64,000 bases of DNA from Bathynomus jamesi (lineage: Eukaryota; Arthropoda; Malacostraca; Isopoda; Cirolanidae), in assembly GCA_023014485.1 (NCBI GenBank), contig JAJOZX010008802.1, positions 55,001 to 119,000 of the forward strand. Direction: 5' to 3'. A program made the translations under genes and the position numbers. How positions within the stretch are numbered: position 1 is the first letter of the stretch; each line of letters begins with the position of its first letter. Below are positions 44,669 to 54,680 of this stretch, one piece after another. The notes under the pieces were generated by a model. That model did no database searches. It saw nothing but the letters and a program-made list of their open reading frames with translations, and was not told where the DNA came from.

Positions 44669-44837
44669 AAGAAGGGATCATGTGGCATTAAACGTAAAAG
44701 GGTACCAAAAAAGTTCAAAGCGTATGAGACCTATGGCCGATCATTTTTTTAACTGATATAAACTGAGGACGCTACTCTCACGATTCATAGATTGATTAAT
44801 ACTCGTCGAGGGAGGTGGCACTATTTCTGACTCGCCA

Positions 44838-46124
44838 TGGCACGTTTCATTCATCCATGTAGTTCACAATGCTGTAAATTGGAGCTATCCCTCTTTGAGA
44901 TGCCTCCAACGCAAGTTTCTATTGAGCACAGACTTTATTACAATTAACCCTTTAAACACAATTAGTTCACCCAGTGCCCCTATAGAATTCGTGATACCCA
45001 GCTTAGGCCCTTACTTTTTTGATCCGAGCTGTATGCACATGTATACTAAACTTCACATAGCTCATTCTGACGGAACGGATTGCGATGATAATTATGTTGC
45101 ATTCCCCGAAACCAACTTTCTGCACTCTATATTCAGTCAGCGTGACGTATATTTAAATCAGACTAACATCTCTGCAGGCACGGGGTACTATCACCTACGA
45201 GCCTATCTGGAAAATGTCCAACTTTTCAAAAGAAGCGAAGGACACCCTTTTATCTGCCAAGGAGTATTACCACATTAAAGAGGAGGGTAGTATAATGGAT
45301 AAATTTAAGAATTCTAAAAAAAAGATATACGAATGTTTTGGACGCCTGCATACAGACTTTACTTTCCAGTTGCTTATGAACGGGGTAGATATGAAATTGA
45401 AGCTTACCCACATGAGCCCTGAGATCTACATAAATCTGGGGGCTGACCAAGAAGAAGGCGCGAAACCTGTTGTGATACATATCATGGAAACGTATTTGCG
45501 TATACGCCGCATGAAATTAAGCTCCCCGAAGAAAATAGGAATCGAGAAAGATCTCATACACACCACAGTGAAATATCCAATTAACAGGGTACATATCAAA
45601 CTGTGCAAGATCCCAGCAGGCCTGGCATCGAAACAGATAGAAAACATTGCTCTTGGGAGTCCTACCTAAAAGGATTTTAATTGGCTTGCAAGACCACGCC
45701 TCAACAAATGGAAATTATAAAGAGAGTGCCTTAAAATTAGAGAATTTTGGGCTTAAAAATATTACTTTATTCATAAATGGTATCGCCCTGGGTGGAGTGC
45801 TGGATATGGATTACTCGTCTTATTCCCCCTCTGCACGAGAGCTTATAATAGTTTGGCTCATAATACAGGTGTTTGTGATGAGCTCAGTCTCGGGATAACT
45901 CAGAAAGAATTTGTGGAAGAGTTTAATATTTACTCATTCGACCTTATGCCTGACTTAACTGCTGGCGTAAACACGCATTTAAACGCCGAGCAGACTGGGA
46001 CCATCTCAGTGATATTGGAATTTGCTAAAGCTATAGACACGCCTTTAAGTCCACTCGTGTATCTAGAAACACAGGCTCTAATAGAACTGGACCGTTTCCG
46101 GAACGTCACGACAGATTTTTAAAA
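44838..46124 (+). pseudogene. Polinton major capsid protein (double jelly roll), frameshifted
   Basis: Starts at MARFIHPCSSQ. Blocks in order: FVIPSLGPYFFDPSC, FLHSIFSQRDVYLN, YYHLRAYLENVQLF (end of one frame, about 45230), then IYECFGRLHTDFTFQLLMNG, KYPINRVHIKLCKIPAG, PKRILIGLQDHAS and, in a third frame, YSFDLMPDLTAG. These are the conserved blocks of Polinton capsid proteins. At least three frame breaks; no intact gene. Confidence 0.8.
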
Positions 46125-46501
46125 TGGATGAAAATACACTCCAGAGAGTAATGAAAAGTGACTGTTTCGCACGATCAAAATTTATCGGTGTGTATGCAAA
46201 AAATGAAATATTGAAGATGCACAGCACAGGAAACTGGTACGGGATTATTGTTAACACCGACATTGTGGGGGGTGAGGAGATTCATTGGTTTGCGATCTAT
46301 TATAAAACTAAGGAAAGAATGTACTATTTCGATTCACTCGGTTTCCCACCTTGGCATGACTCGACAATTGTATAATTTATAGCACGATTACGTGTGCCTA
46401 AGATTATCTGGAATCCATATCGTTTCCAAGGACTTTATACTGAACATGCAGATTGTATTGTATTTTGTTTCTCATGCACATGTCACGTGGGAAGGGTTTT
46501 A
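46124..46501 (+). pseudogene. Adenain-like cysteine protease, in-frame stop
   Basis: Reads FIGVYAKNEILKMHSTGNWY, then EEIHWFAIYY (catalytic His) and YYFDSLGFPP, as in adenovirus-type capsid maturation proteases. A TAA at 46373-46375 interrupts; the same frame continues with YRFQGLYTEHADC, where the catalytic Cys region is expected but the usual Cys-Gly neighbour is altered. The start lies two bases after the capsid stop. In the family it trims capsid precursors during maturation. Confidence 0.78.
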
Positions 46502-46735
46502 TGAATTTTTTAAAATTATCCAATTTGTGTGACACAGTTGAATGATAAATGTGTGCAGGCAGATATAAAAAAAAGTTTCAATATGTTAGTACCCCCTGTA
46601 ATGTGTAAGATCTATATTGTGTAAACCTATATATATATATATATATATAGCAATTAAGAATTGGGGACTGCCCCTTTTTGTACATGTTTAATAAATGAAA
46701 ATATTGTTTTGTTCTTAACCTCAGAAAATACTTAC
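46502..46735. other. Non-coding tail after the protease
   Basis: AT-rich with (TA)n at 46628-46650 and AATAAA at 46691-46696 (plus), a possible polyadenylation signal for the upstream genes. Confidence 0.4.
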
Positions 46736-46872
46736 ATAATCTCGTCGATGAGCACGCATTCGCTTGATCGGGTGTGTCAATACCACGATGTCTGATTCGC
46801 TGTGTGGTGTGGATACCACTTCATTTATCCTCTCCCCAAGTGTTTATAATATCGTCTAGCTCCGTACCGCTC
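46736..46872 (-). CDS. Spliced exon, copy 1 of a duplicated exon unit
   Basis: Minus strand: TTTTAATTACAG acceptor, then GAGCGGTACGGAG, ending at GATTAT before GTAAGT. Reading SGTELDDIINTWGED, then after one frame break VVSTPHSESDIVVLTHP and IKRMRAHRRD. The entry phase matches the donor of the exon at 51413-51581. No family recognised. Confidence 0.4.
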
Positions 46873-47040
46873 CTGTAATTAAAATAGATGCATGAAACTG
46901 GGTGTTGCTAAAAGTATTGTGTATGGCGGAAAATATATATATGAGTCATTAGGTAATGAATAAACACATTTTTCAAAACATTCTTGCAACTTCTTAAAAC
47001 CAAAAGAAATGTAAAAACATACTATATAGCTTCAAAGAAC

Positions 47041-47162
47041 CTACATTATTTCCTCTACAGCCTGACGCTCACTGTCCGCTCCAATGCCGTGACTTCTGGG
47101 GCGGGGTAAGAAGCCTCCTTTCATCAAAAGTGGCGATTACACGGTCTAACTCCGCATCGCTC
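47041..47162 (-). CDS. Spliced exon, copy 2 of the duplicated unit
   Basis: Same acceptor (TTTTAATTACAG) and first bases (GAGCG.T.CGGAG.TAGA) as copy 1, reading SDAELDRVIATFDERRLL, then after a break GIGADSERQAVEEIM and a stop. A GTAGGT at the end could instead be a donor. Intron sequence after both copies shares CATGAGTCATTAGG and AAACACATTTTT, so exon and intron were duplicated together. Confidence 0.4.
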
Positions 47163-47357
47163 CTGTAATTAAAACATATCCATGAGTCATTAGGCAATGA
47201 TTAAACACATTTTTAAAAACGCATGCAAACCTTAAAAGTTTTGAGTAATTTAAAAAAAAAATTAAAACCGTTATTATTTCTTGTATCGGAAAAAAACACC
47301 TGCCCAATATAATGGGATACAACAATTCGAACAGCGCCGCACACGTTTCATTAGATT

Positions 47358-47926
47358 ATGGTAGGAATCACTCCACCCGTCGCGCCGCGTTGCATGTGGC
47401 CCATAGCCTTCTCAGAGCTTGACCCGAGTGGACGTGTCATCTCGATCCGTGTGAATACGATGGAACTCCCTTTGAGAAGCATTCTCAACGCCTCGTACGA
47501 CGTCTCCGTGACGAAGTCATTGCGCGTATTCAGGCGAGAAACCGGCACCATTAACTGTGTGTTTGAAACGACTTACTTGCAGGCAAGCGAACGTAACGAT
47601 ATTTATTTAAATCTTGAGATGAAGTCTTGGTGATAGTTGAGAAGTGGGCAGAGGACCGCTATAAAATACCTGCTGGGGTAGGTACAATAAGAGAGCTGAT
47701 TAGTGATGCCTCCTCATATACCATTGTTTGTACATTGAATGTAAATAACGAACAACCGTGCATTGATGTACGAGAGATGGGGAAATGGGGAGCTGATGAC
47801 TTTCTTGTTCCTACACGAAACTGTTTCATCCTCGACAGAATGTTTGAAATTGCCGGATTCCGCAAGCTGAAGCCTATATTAGACGCGCGTGTTAGGGTTA
47901 TGCTTTATTTTGACAGTGCTTGAATA
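47358..47926 (+). CDS. Uncharacterised protein, two overlapping frames
   Basis: 47358-47633 (MVGITPPVAPRC, SGRVISIRVNTMELPLR, CVFETTYLQASERNDIYLN) and 47627-47923 (VEKWAEDRYKIPAG, CIDVREMGKWGADDFLVP, RNCFILDRMFEIAGF). A frameshift near 47627 probably splits one gene of about 185 codons. No recognised family; it lies 0.9 kb past the Polinton protease and may belong to the same element. Beyond 47930 short decayed readings continue. Confidence 0.4.
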
Positions 47927-48469
47927 CGCTTACACCGCTCTGTTCGATGGGTTTACCGTGTAGGGCTGAACAATGAGAATGGTCTAGAGGTTGAGGATTA
48001 TTTAATAAGTTTAGACTCTTCGAAATATCATGACTTTGGTACAAACACTTGATCGTACAGGGCTGAGCTCACCTACACCGTTCACCCTGAAGAACTACTA
48101 CTTTATTAATGATCATCTGTTGTAGCGAATAAGATTATCTCGGCTAAGCAGCTATGCATTGTGAAGAGTTCACGATTGAAAAGTTCGGGACGTTAAGAAA
48201 AATCCCCGATTGAAAGGCATGATTATAAACTTGTGTTCAATGTAACGGCCCACGATGACGTTTTTTGCGTGCTTTTGATTGTATTCGATAACTTGCCAGC
48301 CGGATGTAAAGTGGGCACAAAAATAGTACTGACGACATGAAGGGTATTTATATAGAGTCCAGGTTTCCCTATACCTTGAGGGGTGAAATATTATTAACCG
48401 CGTATACTGCGTAATGCAGAGCAATAACGATGTAATTGTAAACTCAATTAAGTGAGTTTAGTATTTTGA
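47927..48469. other. Decayed coding-like DNA, no call
   Basis: Fragments such as RWVYRVGLNNENGLEVEDYL and DYKLVFNVTAHDDVFCVL can be read on the plus strand but are interrupted by stops and match nothing I know. Confidence 0.3.
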
Positions 48470-50190
48470 GGGTTAGAGGATCGTGAAGGACAAAAGAAGA
48501 TATACAGATTGGCTAAGAGCAGAAATAGACCGACAAAAGACTTTACACAGGTAAAACAAATTAAGGGAAGGGAGGGGGCGGTGCTGCAAAGAGATGAAGA
48601 GATAAAGGATAGATGGAAGGAATATTTTGAGGAATTATTAAATAAAGAAAACCCAAGATCTTTCTATGAGGATGGATTACCAAATGTAGCTATGACAGAA
48701 CAAGTGGGGAGGATGGAAGTGAGTCGTGCTCTGAATAGGATGAAAAATAACAAAGCGACTGGCCCAGACGAGATACCAGCCAAGGCATGGAAGGCACTGG
48801 GAGATGAGGGGGTGGATCTGGTGTGGGATCTAATGCAGAAGTTGTTTGACCAGGAGGTGATTCCAGATGAGTGGCGGACCAGCATCATAGTGCCTATATT
48901 CAAAGAGAAGGGAGATGTACAAGATTGCACGAATTATAGAGGGATCAAGCTAATATCACATACAATGAAGATATGGGAGCGAATAGTGGAGAGTAGGTTG
49001 AGAGACGAAGCGGAAGTGTCAGTGGAACAGTTTGGATTTATGCCGGGAAGAACAACAGATGCAGTTTTTGCATTGAAACAGTTGGCAGAGAGGTACAGAG
49101 AGGGGCAGAAGGCGTTGCACATGGTTTTTATTGACTTGGAGAAGGCATATGATAGGATACCACGGCAGGAAGTTTGGAGATGCTTAAGGGAAAAGATGGT
49201 ACCGGAGAAGTATGTTAAACTGATCAAGGGGATGTACAGGGGAGTAACAACTAAGGTGAGGAGTAGCGTGGGTGTGTCAGAGAGCTTTGGGGTGGAAGTT
49301 GGTCTGCACCAAGGATCAGCTTTGAGCCCCTTCCTTTTCAATGTGGTATTCGATGTGTTGACGGACAGGATTAGAGGGGAGGCGTCGTGGTGCATGATGT
49401 ATGCAGACGATGTTGTGTTGTGTTGAGTGGGGAGACGAAAGAGGTGGAGCAGCAGTTGGAAAATTGGAGGCGTTGGAAAGTAGGGGGATGAGAATTAGCC
49501 GAAAGACCGAATATATGAGATGTGATGTGCAGCAGGACCGAGGAGGGGAAGTGACATTGAGTGGAGAGCGTGTTAAGACGGTGGAGTATTTTAAATACTT
49601 GGGGTCAACAGTGGATGCAGAGGGGGGAGCAGAGAGATAAACTGTAGAATACAGTCGGGGTGGAAGAACTGGAGAGACGTATCAGGGGTGCTCTGTGATA
49701 AGAGGGTCCCAGTGAAACTGAAGGGAAAGGTATTCAAAACAGTGATGAGGCCGGCAATGTTGTATGGAATGGAGACTGTGCCAATGAAGAAGAGCAATGA
49801 AAGAAAAATCGATGTGGCTGAAATGAAGATGTTGAGATGGATGTGTGGAGTGACGAGGAGGGATAGGGTCAGAAATGAGCATATAAGAGGGACAGTGAAG
49901 GTGGCGGAAGCATCTAAGAAGGTGCAGGAGGCCAGGCTGAGGTGGTATGGACACGTCAGGAGAAGAGAGGAGTATGTGGGGCGCAGAGTGCTGGAGATGG
50001 AGTTGCCGGGACGGAGAAGAAGAGGAAGACCGAAGACGAGATGGAGGGACTGTGTGGTGGCGGACATCAGGGAGAAGGACTTGGAGGAAGACGTGGTATA
50101 CGACAGAGGAGTGGAGAAGACCAACCAAAAACAGCGACCCCATGTAAAGATGGGATAATAAGCTGCGGAAGAAGTATTTTGAAAACAAAT
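48470..50190 (+). mobile_element. RTE-like LINE, 5' truncated
   Basis: Starts within the pre-RT region (KKIYRLAKSRNR in an adjacent frame) and ends near GGATAATAAGCTGCGG. There is no endonuclease domain. It lies inside the Polinton. The base composition (purine-rich plus strand) contrasts with its surroundings. Confidence 0.82.
48509..50158 (+). pseudogene. RTE-like reverse transcriptase, frameshifted
   Basis: An open frame of 305 codons holds KATGPDEIPAKAWKALGD, IVPIFKEKGDVQDCTNY, VFIDLEKAYDRIPRQ, GLHQGSALSPFLFNVVFD and the catalytic MMYADDVVL. A break at about 49424 is followed by two more open parts with VEYFKYLGSTVDAEGG, RWMCGVTRRDRVRNEHIRG, LRWYGHVRRREEYVGRR and RRRGRPKTRWRDCV. Two to three indels in all. 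Confidence 0.88.
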
Positions 50191-50210
50191 TGTGTGTATT
50201 ATTATATATA

Positions 50211-50507
50211 TATTTTTTTTTTTTTTTTTTTTTTTTAAGTTCGGGAAGAACCGATTCGCCTCTATTTAAAAGGGCATCTCGGCGGAAAAACAAAGAAAAA
50301 GTGAGAGGAAAGACAGAGGAAAAAGAAAGGGTGGAGGGGACAGTCGAAGTGGAAAAAGACCAAAGGATGACAAGGACTGCAGGGTCGAGCCCCATCATCC
50401 TTGGGTGCTAGGGCCGGGAGGGCGCACGTGAAACCTCCAGGAACAAGCACGTAGAAACGAGCACAAAGAGCACTCAAGAGCACGAGCTTAGAACCCCCTT
50501 GCGGGGT
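50211..50507 (-). mobile_element. Short retroposon inserted in (TA)n, copy 3
   Basis: Minus-strand copy with the tail as poly(T) at 50214-50236 and the 5' block CCCCGCAAGGGGGTTC at 50492-50507. TA lies on both sides. Closest in sequence to copy 2 (shared GATGACAAGGACTGCA). Confidence 0.78.
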
Positions 50508-50770
50508 TATATATATATATATATATTATATATATATATATATATATACACATATATATATACACACATATATATACACACATATATATACACATATATA
50601 TATACACATATATATATACACATATATATATACACATATATATATACACATATATATATATACACATATATATATACACATATATATATATATACACATA
50701 TATATATACACATATATATATATATACACATATATATATACACATATATACATATATATATACACACACA
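50508..50770. repeat. (TA)n with regular ACACA interruptions
   Basis: About 260 bases of TATATATACACATA-type units of about 20 bases, a higher-order pattern within the microsatellite. Confidence 0.95.
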
Positions 50771-50918
50771 CTTCTCCTGTACTGCTATATTGATGGTTAT
50801 ACGATTTCTTATTTTTGTGCTGTAGAAGATAGTGTGTAATTATTTATTTAACATTTCTTATACTATTATTATTTTTGATCATTCCCATGTATATTTATTT
50901 TGTATATAATTACAATAT

Positions 50919-51104
50919 TTAATAAACAGAATGATGTAATGTTTTATTTGTTTTGGTTGTAAAAAATTTATTCCAAATGGTTAGTAACTCATTAAAACGG
51001 CTAGGAATATATTCATTGCAGCCATTTGTGTACCAATCGTAACAGCTATATAACGGGTCCAGGGTTTGGGCGACTAATGGCATCTTTATATTCTCTCCGT
51101 ACAT
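50919..51104 (-). CDS. Small uncharacterised ORF (61 codons)
   Basis: MPLVAQTLDPLYSCYDWYTN, then YIPSRFNELLTIWNKFF, followed by AATAAA on the minus strand just after the stop. It may be the last exon of the minus-strand gene starting at 51581. No family recognised. Confidence 0.35.
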   Translation of the reverse strand: MYGENIKMPLVAQTLDPLYSCYDWYTNGCNEYIPSRFNELLTIWNKFFTTKTNKTLHHSVY

Positions 51105-51412
51105 TTAAAACTCGTATTACATCTTACAGTCTCTACCACGACAATGTTTGCTACAATACTTGATTTTCCCCACCCCCCTTTATGCAATATTTATTTCCAA
51201 TGTAGAACCCATTCAGCCAATATTTAAAAAAATTTCAACTATTGCAATTTTGGTAATTTCGAACTGCAGTAGGAAATTATTGAGAAAGTATTCTTAAAGC
51301 TTGATATCACACATATATATATATAGAATAGACAATAAATAAAAACCTACGATAAGTTAAACAATATGAATTGGATACAAAAACAAGACAGGAAACGAGA
51401 AATAGTACTTAC

Positions 51413-51581
51413 ATTTCAGTAAAGGTTTCATTGATTAGTTCATTGACAGCCGCGCATGCTTCGGCGATACTCTGGGACGAAATAATTCTTTCTGGCCTAT
51501 GGCATTGAAGAGATAAAGTGCTGCTTAGGCGTAGAAATCGCCATCAGCAATCAGTTCGGGTGATTCGTATAGTTGATCCAT
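51413..51581 (-). CDS. Candidate first exon of a minus-strand spliced gene
   Basis: ATG at 51581 (MDQLYESPELIADGDFY), one or two frame breaks, then IISSQSIAEACAAVNELINE and TFTE, ending before a GTAAGT donor. The last two bases (AT) plus the G opening the exons at 46872 or 47162 make a codon in frame, which links the exons. A TATA box lies about 55 bases upstream. Confidence 0.42.
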
Positions 51582-51635
51582 GATTAGTTTACTGTATTAA
51601 ATTGCAAGAAACTGACTCTGTGTCGCGTTTTGGCG

Positions 51636-51643
51636 CTTATAAG
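51636..51643 (-). promoter_or_regulatory. TATA-like box (CTTATAAG)
   Basis: A palindromic CTTATAAG about 55 bases upstream of the ATG at 51581 on the minus strand, in a locally GC-rich stretch. It could equally serve the plus strand. Confidence 0.35.
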
Positions 51644-52132
51644 GGGCACGCGCCCTGCCTACAAGCGGGGAACCTTGTTTCCTATTGGGTCGCTGCGAGA
51701 ATTGGGGCGATCAGGATTTGGGCAAACATTTTTGACCAACGCGAGAGCACGCCCCCTTTACAAAGAATCATTGGCTGTTCCATGAAAGTTGGGTGTTAGT
51801 TTTGGGGGGTGCAGAGCTATAGGCTTGCTTGGAGCCAGATGAAACGCATATTCCGTGCTGTGATTCGCTACTCCCCATCAAGTCTGGGTGGGGCTTATGG
51901 CCCGCTCGTTGGTGAATACCTGTACGATCACGTTTTCCTGTTTTATTTTAGATTTGGAGCCAAAACACCAGCAAGGTTCAGTTGTCCTGAAAATCCTGTC
52001 TGCCTCGTGGACAATACAACATTTATTTTTCTGGGAAATGTAGGCCTGTAACTGTGCCGGGTGAACAATGCCTTATGCTCCTTTACACAAGAGAAAAGAC
52101 ATGTATATGTTGGAAAAGGTTTTTCTACAAGT

Positions 52133-52178
52133 ATTAACAAAACAATTCAATTTTTCGGAATTGAATTGTTTTGTTAAT
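52133..52178. terminator. Perfect 20-base hairpin with 6-base loop
   Basis: ATTAACAAAACAATTCAATT and its exact complement around TTTCGG. It stands between unrelated sequence, without surrounding repeat structure. It could be a transcription-end hairpin of a virus-like element or a fold-back remnant; the function is inferred. Confidence 0.4.
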
Positions 52179-52221
52179 CTTGTACGGGCGGTTAAAAACC
52201 GTGTGTGTGTGTGTATATATG

Positions 52222-52264
<43 letters not shown>

Positions 52265-52361
52265 CTGCAATGACCACGCAGTATATTAATGTATAGAAAC
52301 GACGTAAGTATAAAGGAGTGTTCTGCACACGAGGAAGAGAAATAACGAACAAATGAAAAAT

Positions 52362-52437
52362 GTGACCGCCCGAGAATCGAACCCAGGATCTTCCGATTGC
52401 CGGTCAGACGCGCGCTATCCATTACACCACGGACCTC
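52362..52437 (-). tRNA. tRNA-like sequence, probable pseudogene
   Basis: Minus strand: GGTGTAATGGATAGCGCG D arm, the same anticodon arm (TCTGA, CCGGCAA, TCGGA) and T arm GGGTTCGATTCTCGG. The acceptor arms pair poorly; an outer TGAGG/CCTCA pairing exists in the related plus copy. Confidence 0.45.
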
Positions 52438-52538
52438 AATAGTCAGAAGTCGCAATTCTCCTACATTGGGCAGAAACCAATGCCTTGAGAGGGCACCCTC
52501 GCAAATCGTGAATATATACATTTAACTGCAATTACCAC

Positions 52539-52604
52539 GTAATGGATAGCGCGTCTGACCGGCAATCGGAAGATCCTGGGTTCGATTCCCGGGCAGTCAC
52601 CTCA
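52539..52604 (+). tRNA. tRNA-like sequence, lacking the acceptor 5' end
   Basis: Starts inside the D arm (GTAATGGATAGCGCG) and then runs through the conserved anticodon arm and GGGTTCGATTCCCGGG T arm. The first 12 or so bases are missing. Confidence 0.4.
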
Positions 52605-52669
52605 TTTTCATTTGTTCGTTATTTCTCTTCCTCGTGTTGCAGAACACTCCTCTATACTTACGTCGTTTC

Positions 52670-52707
<38 letters not shown>

Positions 52708-52786
52708 TATAGATATGTGTGTGTGTGTGTGTTGTTTGACCATGTGTATGTATATATGATCCCATTGTCCCCCCATTTCGGCGCAA

Positions 52787-52825
52787 AAATAAAATTTAAG
52801 ACATGCCCCGTCTTAAATTTTATTT
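52787..52825. terminator. Perfect 16-base hairpin with 7-base loop
   Basis: AAATAAAATTTAAGAC and its exact complement around ATGCCCC, 0.6 kb from the hairpin at 52133. Similar size and loop to that hairpin but different sequence. Confidence 0.4.
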
Positions 52826-53157
52826 CTTCAGGAAGGTCATGCTTTTCAAAGTTAATATATTTACAAGGTTCCAGATTTTTGTATTGTACTATGACACCTA
52901 TTAAATTAGAGAGACCTTTTTTGGCCAAATGCTAATAAACGCTGTGGTCCTCCTCCTCCGTGGGGAGGGTTTACACACTTTTAGATGAACCTTTTTCCGT
53001 ACGAATGTCGGGGAGTCGTCCACGGTTCCGGAGAGTGAAAATAAAAAAAAAATTTACGCCGGAAACAAAAAATAAAAATAACTTTCGCAATAAATTAGTG
53101 TTAATTAAAAGTAAAAAACAGATCTAAGGCTGAAAGGTTATAAATAAATAATAATAA

Positions 53158-53553
53158 TCTATACTATAATAAGAGAGCTGTCCGTCCGTCACACTTTCAG
53201 AAATTGAGAAAAAATTGTGGGAAAAAAATTCAGAAATTGTATTACGGGCAGCAATGTGAAGCTCAAGATTTTCATGACTGTTCTTTTCTGTAGTTTAGCC
53301 TGTCTGTGAAATTTATCCTGGGCAGTAATCGGGGAATGGGTGGGGTAATGGGGGATGGGTGGGGTAATGGGGGATGGGTGGGGTAATGGGAAGGGGTTTA
53401 GCCCCCAAGTTGCATGAATGTGGGTGAGGAGGTTTCGGGAGATACCAGATTCAGAAATGTTGACACAATGTGAAGCTCAAAATTTTCACGGCTGCATTCT
53501 TTTCTGTAGTTTAGCCTGTCTAACCATCAGTGAAGCGACGGGAACTGTACTAG
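53158..53553 (+). mobile_element. Helitron-like non-autonomous element
   Basis: The 5' end TCTATACTATAATAAGAGAG after an A, and the 3' end GAAGCGACGGGAACTGTACTAG before a T: 5'-TC, 3'-CTAG and insertion between A and T, with no target duplication. The openings ACTATAATAAGAG and GTCCGTCCGTC are of the style seen in Helitrons. The pre-3' hairpin is weak. An internal minisatellite is present. Confidence 0.62.
53331..53395. repeat. G-rich minisatellite, ~22-base unit, three copies
   Basis: GGGGATGGGTGGGGTAATG repeats. The runs of three to five G could form a G-quadruplex. It lies inside the Helitron-like element. Confidence 0.92.
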
Positions 53554-53835
53554 TAATAATAATATTAAACGTTCTGCATTTGATCCCAAATTCAATCCAG
53601 TAATTACGGTTAGATTTTACATAAGTTTTCTTTTTATTTGAGATTTATCCATGCATGAAGTGAACATTTATTTTTATTTTTTAATTGAAATTTATCCATA
53701 GGGTACCCTGAGTAACAACCGCTGTCTGGGTGCGAACCTAGACCTTTTTAGCACACGTACACTGCGACATCTGGCTCTATTACGTGAGTTTTGCATCGTA
53801 GAACATAAAGACAATATATTTAAACTGTGTGTGTG

Positions 53836-53837
<2 letters not shown>

Positions 53838-53883
<46 letters not shown>

Positions 53884-54012
53884 TGTACTAATATGAATAT
53901 ACGCATCATGTATTTTCAATATATTTAATATAACTGCATATACTTTTCTGTACGAATATTTGATATTGCAACATTATGAATGATTATATAATTTCCAGTC
54001 TATTATTTAGCC

Positions 54013-54061
<49 letters not shown>
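53838..54061. repeat. Two (TA)n arrays
   Basis: 53838-53880 and 54012-54061, with AT-rich single-copy DNA between. Confidence 0.95.
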
Positions 54062-54069
<8 letters not shown>

Positions 54070-54215
54070 ACCCGTTGTATAGCCATTAATTCATAATCAG
54101 AATGATGTATTGGGGTTTTATTTGCTCCTTGTACACAATTATATAACTTGTTTGGGATTTCAGAATAAATAATTAATTGCTATTTGCCAAATCGGTCTTC
54201 TAAGCCAACTGGGTG

Positions 54216-54680
54216 ATTATTATATGATTCATCCCGGAGGCACTGGCACTTGGCTGAGGTGCAGGGCTCTCAACAACAGGACCGACATAGAGTGGGATGC
54301 GAGCCCAGTTCCTTTTAGCGCACTGTGGCACTGACTGATGATGGTCTGAGACGATGACACCCTGAGGCACTCTGGCTGATGATTCCCTATAAGGCACTGG
54401 CTGTTTGGGACCCTATAAGAGAGCAGTGGGTGGCTGAAGAACCCCATATGAGGTCGGCAATCAGCTGAGCAAGGACCTCTGGGTTCCCACCTTCCTCTCT
54501 TGCTGTCTCTTTCTGCCCCTTTGGGGGGGTGAGACATCCCCTTCTCCCCCAAAGAGGCCCCTTAAGTTAGGTATGCCCCTTTGGGGGGTGAGGCATCCCC
54601 TTCTCCCCCAAAGAGGCTTTGCAACAAAGAGGGGGGGGCTGGCATTCATTACGTAACATTGCAATTGTACTTGCACCCTA
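54216..54680. other. GC-richer stretch without recognised gene
   Basis: Between the inverted repeat at 54.2 kb and AC-rich DNA. It holds a duplicated hairpin (54515-54616) and imperfect GGCACTGGC/CACTGGCTG-like motifs. The minus-strand ORFs show no family motif. Confidence 0.45.
54515..54616. repeat. Two tandem self-complementary units
   Basis: GCCCCTTTGGGGGGGTGAGA followed by CATCCCCTTCTCCCCCAAAG, and again 59 bases on. Each unit pairs CCTTTGGGGG with CCCCCAAAG. Confidence 0.88.

Larger units (their letters stand above)
52262..52680. repeat. Inverted pair of tRNA-like repeat units (second family)
   Basis: The left half holds a minus-strand tRNA-like gene (52362-52437), the right half a plus-strand one (52539-52604). 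Outer arms are complementary (GAAACGACGTAAGTATA and TATACTTACGTCGTTTC). Structure and motifs (CATTGGTTTCTGC, AATTCTCCTAC) parallel the array at 5-6.9 kb, but the sequence has diverged. (TA)n lies on both sides. Confidence 0.8.
42000..54215. mobile_element. Decayed Polinton/Maverick (adintovirus-like) element, limits tentative
   Basis: Plus-strand genes from 42.4 to 46.5 kb form the Polinton set: integrase with chromodomain, penton-like/minor capsid protein, small basic protein(s), double-jelly-roll major capsid protein and adenain-like protease. No protein-primed DNA polymerase B or FtsK/HerA ATPase was recognised. The limits come only from a short inverted match between the repeats at 42.0 kb and 54.2 kb. 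The 46.7-53 kb part holds minus-strand spliced exons, unknown ORFs and later insertions. Confidence 0.65.

Noticed and set aside
42367..46501. Endogenous nimavirus or baculovirus-like insertion
   Set aside because: The gene set (integrase with chromodomain, double-jelly-roll capsid, adenain-like protease) fits Polinton/adintovirus, and no nimavirus-type proteins were recognised.
52608..52928. Minus-strand ORF with KGLSNLIGVIVQYKNLEPC as a gene
   Set aside because: It overlaps the 16-base hairpin and then runs into TA repeats. The first 35 codons look coding-like, but there is not enough to support a call.
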